This document shows, in pieces, positions 30,704 through 33,460 of a stretch of DNA of 33,460 nucleotides; within the stretch, counting starts at the first letter, position 1, and each line of letters begins with the position of its first letter. The notes below the pieces were generated by a model that was not told where the DNA came from, did no database searches, and was given only the letters and a program-made list of their open reading frames with translations. Source of the stretch: an uncultured Verrucomicrobiota bacterium (GTDB lineage Bacteria; Verrucomicrobiota; Verrucomicrobiia; Limisphaerales; JAJXZI01); assembly GCA_903847485.1 (NCBI GenBank), contig CAINDV010000573.1:1-33460 (forward strand). Direction: 5' to 3'. Both the position numbers and the translations under genes were made by a program.

Positions 30704-31944
30704 GCCAGGAGCGTCCGGGCGGCACCCAGCATCTGGCCGAGTGTGCTGCGGACGGAGTGGATTAGGTTCCTTTTTGCGCCTCGCCCCTTCTGACGGAGCG
30801 CGCGGTATTTGACCAGGCCGATGCCGGTGGCGAACTCGGGCCGGTTCAGGGAGGAAGTGAGGCCGCTGAGGCCGTTGGCCTGGGCCAGGGTCACGGGCAA
30901 GCCGAAGATGCGCTCAGCCAGTTCGGTGAGCCGGGGCACGTGGGCCGTGCCGCCGCACAGTTGCACGCCGGCGCGCAAGTGATCGAGCAGTCCCGTGCGG
31001 TGAACGTCCTGCGCGATGATTTCGAACATCTCCTCCAGGCGCAGCGCCATGATGCGGCGCAGGTGGTCAAGATTGACCGTGGCCAGTGGCAGGCCGAGGT
31101 CGTTGTTGATCGTCAGCGTCTGGCCGGGCGCGGCTTCGTCCGTGAAGGCGGTGCCGTGTTCGAGCTTGAGTTTTTCCGCGCGGCGCAGCGGCACTTTGAG
31201 GCCGTGGGCGATGTCGTTGCTGAGGTGGTCGCCGCCGACGGCGAGCACGCCGGTGTGGCGGATGACGCCTTTGGCATAGACGGCGTAGTCGGTGGTGCCT
31301 GCGCCGAGATCAATGACCAGCGCGCCGAGTTCCTTCTGATCGTTGGTCAGCAGCGCGAGCGAGGAGGCGAGGCCGTTGAAGGCAAGTTCATCCACCTCGA
31401 TCTGGAGGTTTTTGACAACGCGGACGGCGCTGCGCAGGCGGTCAAAGCTGCCGGAGACGACGTGCATGTCCACTTCGAGGCGGGTGCCGGACATGCCCAC
31501 GGGATTGGGGATGCCCGCCCGTCCGTCGAGATAGAAATGCTGGCGGATGGCGTGCAGTCGTTCGCGATCGGTGCCGAGATTGACGATGGTGGCGTTTCCC
31601 AAAACTTCGCGGACATCCTGGTCGGTGATCTCGCGGTCGGAGGCCACCACCGGATGCACGCCGCGGTTGTTGAAGCCCTGGATGTGACTGCCGGTGACAC
31701 CGAGCACGACGCTGCGGATTTCCACGTCCGCCATTGCCTCGGCTTCGACGATGGCGTTGCGCACGTCATCCTCGGCCTGCTGCGGGTCCACGATCTCGCC
31801 CTTGCGGACGCCTTTGGAAACGCATTGGCCGACGCCGATGATGTTGAGCCCGCCGTCGGGGCTGCTCTCGCCGACGACGGCGCAAACTTTCGAACTGCCG
31901 ATTTCAAGGCCGACGATGATCGAGGGGGCGGCGGATTTAAACAT
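30700..31944 (-). CDS. ftsA: FtsA, actin-like division protein
   Basis: 414-aa actin-family ATPase that tethers FtsZ filaments to the membrane and recruits the divisome. Nucleotide-binding motifs: IIVGLEIGSSKVCAVVG (9-25), VIDLGAGTTDYAVY (210-223) and adenosine motif VQLCGGTAHVPRL (327-339). The FtsA-specific 1C subdomain falls between them (about 85-165). The C-terminal NLIHSVRSTLGQMLGAARTL is a plausible amphipathic membrane helix. No degeneration is seen, in contrast to its partner FtsZ. Its start overlaps ftsQ by 8 bases and its stop overlaps ftsZ by 4 bases, so the three genes are translationally coupled. Confidence 0.94.
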   Translation of the reverse strand: MFKSAAPSIIVGLEIGSSKVCAVVGESSPDGGLNIIGVGQCVSKGVRKGEIVDPQQAEDDVRNAIVEAEAMADVEIRSVVLGVTGSHIQGFNNRGVHPVVASDREITDQDVREVLGNATIVNLGTDRERLHAIRQHFYLDGRAGIPNPVGMSGTRLEVDMHVVSGSFDRLRSAVRVVKNLQIEVDELAFNGLASSLALLTNDQKELGALVIDLGAGTTDYAVYAKGVIRHTGVLAVGGDHLSNDIAHGLKVPLRRAEKLKLEHGTAFTDEAAPGQTLTINNDLGLPLATVNLDHLRRIMALRLEEMFEIIAQDVHRTGLLDHLRAGVQLCGGTAHVPRLTELAERIFGLPVTLAQANGLSGLTSSLNRPEFATGIGLVKYRALRQKGRGAKRNLIHSVRSTLGQMLGAARTLLA

Positions 31945-32902
31945 GTTTTCTCCGGGGGTGGATGGTTCGGGGAGTCAGGCGCGGCGGCACGAGCGGCAGG
32001 GCGTTGGCTTCGAGCCAGCGGGCCGGCACGTTGTTGGCCACCGCGAGGTCCACCCACGCCAGGTGGCGCTGCGTTTGCTGGCCGTAATCAAACACCTCGC
32101 GCCACCGTCGCAACTGCTGCGGCAGGTCGTGCGTGGAAAACGTCACCTCCGCGCCGAAGACGCTGCTGACTTGCAGGATGTTCGGCGAGACCAAGTCAAT
32201 GCGCCGCAAGTCATCCAGCCCCACCATGGGCGATTCGGCGTAGGCGATGATCAAATCCAGCGCGGCCCGCACGGCCGGGGTGGTGATGCGACGGCCCGGC
32301 ACGATTTCGCCGAACTCGATCCCCTCGATGATGGGAAACTCCACCGCGGACGGTGCGGCGGGCGCGGCGCGCTGGCGCGGATCCAGCGCCGGCAATACGC
32401 ACCCTTCTTCGTCGAGATGATATATCGTAAGCGTAACCGAGCCATTGGCCAAAGTCCGGGGCACCCGGACTTCCGCCAGCGGTTCACGCTCCACGATGCG
32501 CAACCGCAACGTGCTGGGCAAGGCGCGCTCCAGCGTGGCCGAGCGGATGGCTGGCTTGGATTCCAGTTCGTTCTTGATGCGAGAGAGGTCGAGCGCCAGA
32601 AGATTTTGTCCCGTCGCCACGCCGGCCCAGCGGCGGATTTGGTCCGGCACCAGCACGCCGTCGGTCTGAATTTCGATCTTGCGCACCTGGTAGTCGCTGT
32701 TCCGGAAGAGAACTTGGTCCAGCACCCATTCGCCGGATCGCCAGAAAACGAACAGCGCCAGCAGCGTGCCGAAGAGCGACAGAAAGAGCGTCGCCGCCCG
32801 CTGGGTGTATCGCGCCCGGGCCACGTCGGAGCGGAGCTTCACGTCCAGCACGTGCCGTCGCTGGACCCGCTGGTTAATGCTCTTGCGCTTGAAGGGCCAC
32901 AT
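31937..32902 (-). CDS. ftsQ: FtsQ/DivIB cell-division protein
   Basis: 321-aa single-pass membrane protein: a basic cytoplasmic N-terminus (MWPFKRKSINQRVQRRH), one membrane segment at about 37-54 (ATLFLSLFGTLLALFVFW), then a periplasmic POTRA domain (about 72-140: VRKIEIQTDGVLVPDQIRRW ... LRLRIVEREPLAEV) and a C-terminal beta domain. It links the early Z-ring proteins to septal wall synthesis. The start at 32902 is the only ATG near the basic region; the ribosome-binding site is weak. It lies between ddl and ftsA as in classical dcw clusters. Confidence 0.88.
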   Translation of the reverse strand: MWPFKRKSINQRVQRRHVLDVKLRSDVARARYTQRAATLFLSLFGTLLALFVFWRSGEWVLDQVLFRNSDYQVRKIEIQTDGVLVPDQIRRWAGVATGQNLLALDLSRIKNELESKPAIRSATLERALPSTLRLRIVEREPLAEVRVPRTLANGSVTLTIYHLDEEGCVLPALDPRQRAAPAAPSAVEFPIIEGIEFGEIVPGRRITTPAVRAALDLIIAYAESPMVGLDDLRRIDLVSPNILQVSSVFGAEVTFSTHDLPQQLRRWREVFDYGQQTQRHLAWVDLAVANNVPARWLEANALPLVPPRLTPRTIHPRRKHV

Positions 32903-32961
32903 GGATGTCAGATGCCGCTGGATTGCACAGGGAGATGGCTGGGAATGACGAATGACGAATC

Positions 32962-33078
32962 AATGACGAAGTCCGAAGCCCGAAGTCCGAAGCGCTGCCG
33001 CTGGTTCGGTTTTGGGCCGAATCTTGCGCCGCCTTCATCCAAGAAGGCATCAGGTTTCTGGCTTCGAGCTTCGTCATT
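32962..33078. repeat. TGACGAA-family inverted-repeat element between ftsQ and ddl
   Basis: Left arm AATGACGAAGTCCGAAG (32962-32978) pairs with right arm CTTCGAGCTTCGTCATT (33062-33078) with two mismatches. Extra AATGACG copies extend leftward from 32944. The words CCCGAAGTCCGAAG and TTCGAGCTTCGTCATT are shared with the element at 24541-24670. The right arm overlaps the ddl stop codon. Confidence 0.8.
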
Positions 33079-33460
33079 TTGGCGGCGCGTGCCGCAGAGC
33101 CAGTTCCACCATGCGCTCACACAGTTCCGCGTAGCTGAGGCCGGCGGCAGCGGCGGCTTTGGGAAAGAGGCTCGTTTCCGTCATGCCGGGCAAAGTGTTG
33201 ACCTCCAGCGCCAACACCTCGCCGTTGGGGCGGATCATCACGTCCACCCGCGCGTAATCGCGTCCGCCGATGGCCTGAAACGCCGCCAAGCCGACCGCTT
33301 GCGCCCGCGCCGTGACTTCCGCGTTGAACGGTGCTGGGCAAAGGTATTCGGTCGCGCCGGCGGTGTATTTGCTGTGGTAGTCGTAAACGCCGGTGCGAGG
33401 ACGCACTTCCACCAGCGGCAAAGCCTGACCGTCCAGCACGCCCACCGTGGCTTCGCGACC
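33074..33460 (-). CDS. ddl: D-alanine--D-alanine ligase, C-terminal part (cut by window edge)
   Basis: C-terminal ATP-grasp portion of the enzyme that joins two D-Ala for peptidoglycan precursors. The frame is open to base 33460 and reads GREATVGVLDG, the family's GRE-TVGVL block, so the 5' part lies beyond the window. Visible motifs include YDYHSKYTAGATEYLCPAPF, RVDVMIRPNGEVLALEVNTL with metal/ATP-binding Glu and Asn, and PGMTETSLFPKAA. The stop codon TGA lies inside the terminal repeat of an intergenic element. The gene precedes ftsQ on the minus strand, separated by 171 bp. Confidence 0.93.
   Translation of the reverse strand, partial: GREATVGVLDGQALPLVEVRPRTGVYDYHSKYTAGATEYLCPAPFNAEVTARAQAVGLAAFQAIGGRDYARVDVMIRPNGEVLALEVNTLPGMTETSLFPKAAAAAGLSYAELCERMVELALRHAPPK

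Noticed and set aside
30940-32169. 409-codon open frame on the plus strand across ftsA and ftsQ
   Set aside because: Antisense to well-defined FtsA and FtsQ; produced by high-GC codon bias.

Overview
The window most likely comes from a member of the Verrucomicrobiota, probably near subdivision 3 (Limisphaerales/Pedosphaera-like). This is inferred from a ddl-ftsQ-ftsA-ftsZ cell-division cluster with a very divergent FtsZ, a secreted C10 peptidase with FG-GAP/VCBS repeats, a GntH-like secreted metallo-hydrolase, very long multidomain ORFs, and many small palindromic intergenic elements of the kind common in these genomes. No rRNA, tRNA or CRISPR array was seen.

Layout. Bases 1-1005 hold the 3' part of an IS630-type transposase cut by the window edge. 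Bases 1355-4435 encode a secreted streptopain-like (C10) cysteine peptidase with a C-terminal repeat tail. Bases 4918-18431 form one same-strand block: a GSCFA-domain protein, a 1627-aa five-module protein (sulfotransferase, methyltransferase, GT-B-like glycosyltransferase, second methyltransferase, B12-binding radical SAM) and a 2549-aa protein with seven GT2 glycosyltransferase modules plus TPR repeats. The three abut or nearly so and look like one operon for building a decorated (sulfated, methylated) surface glycan or glycoconjugate. This block is the best candidate for an undescribed system in the window.

Bases 18432-19178 carry no gene but several palindromic elements. A CvpA-like membrane protein follows on the minus strand (19179-20549). 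Bases 21106-26128 encode a complete HoxE-F-U-Y-H bidirectional NAD-linked [NiFe] hydrogenase (group 3d type), with a palindromic element between hoxY and hoxH and a strong terminator after hoxH. No maturation genes (hyp, hoxW) are in the window.

Bases 26312-28030 encode a secreted metallo-beta-lactamase-fold protein with its own promoter. Behind it lie a C-terminal remnant of a paralogue, then a second copy of the last 43 codons of hoxH and its terminator, the latter split by a 176-bp palindromic element. This is a scar of duplication or recombination. Bases 29426-33460 on the minus strand hold ftsZ, ftsA, ftsQ and the C-terminal part of ddl (cut by the window edge). ftsA overlaps both neighbours; a palindromic element lies between ftsQ and ddl and supplies the ddl stop codon.
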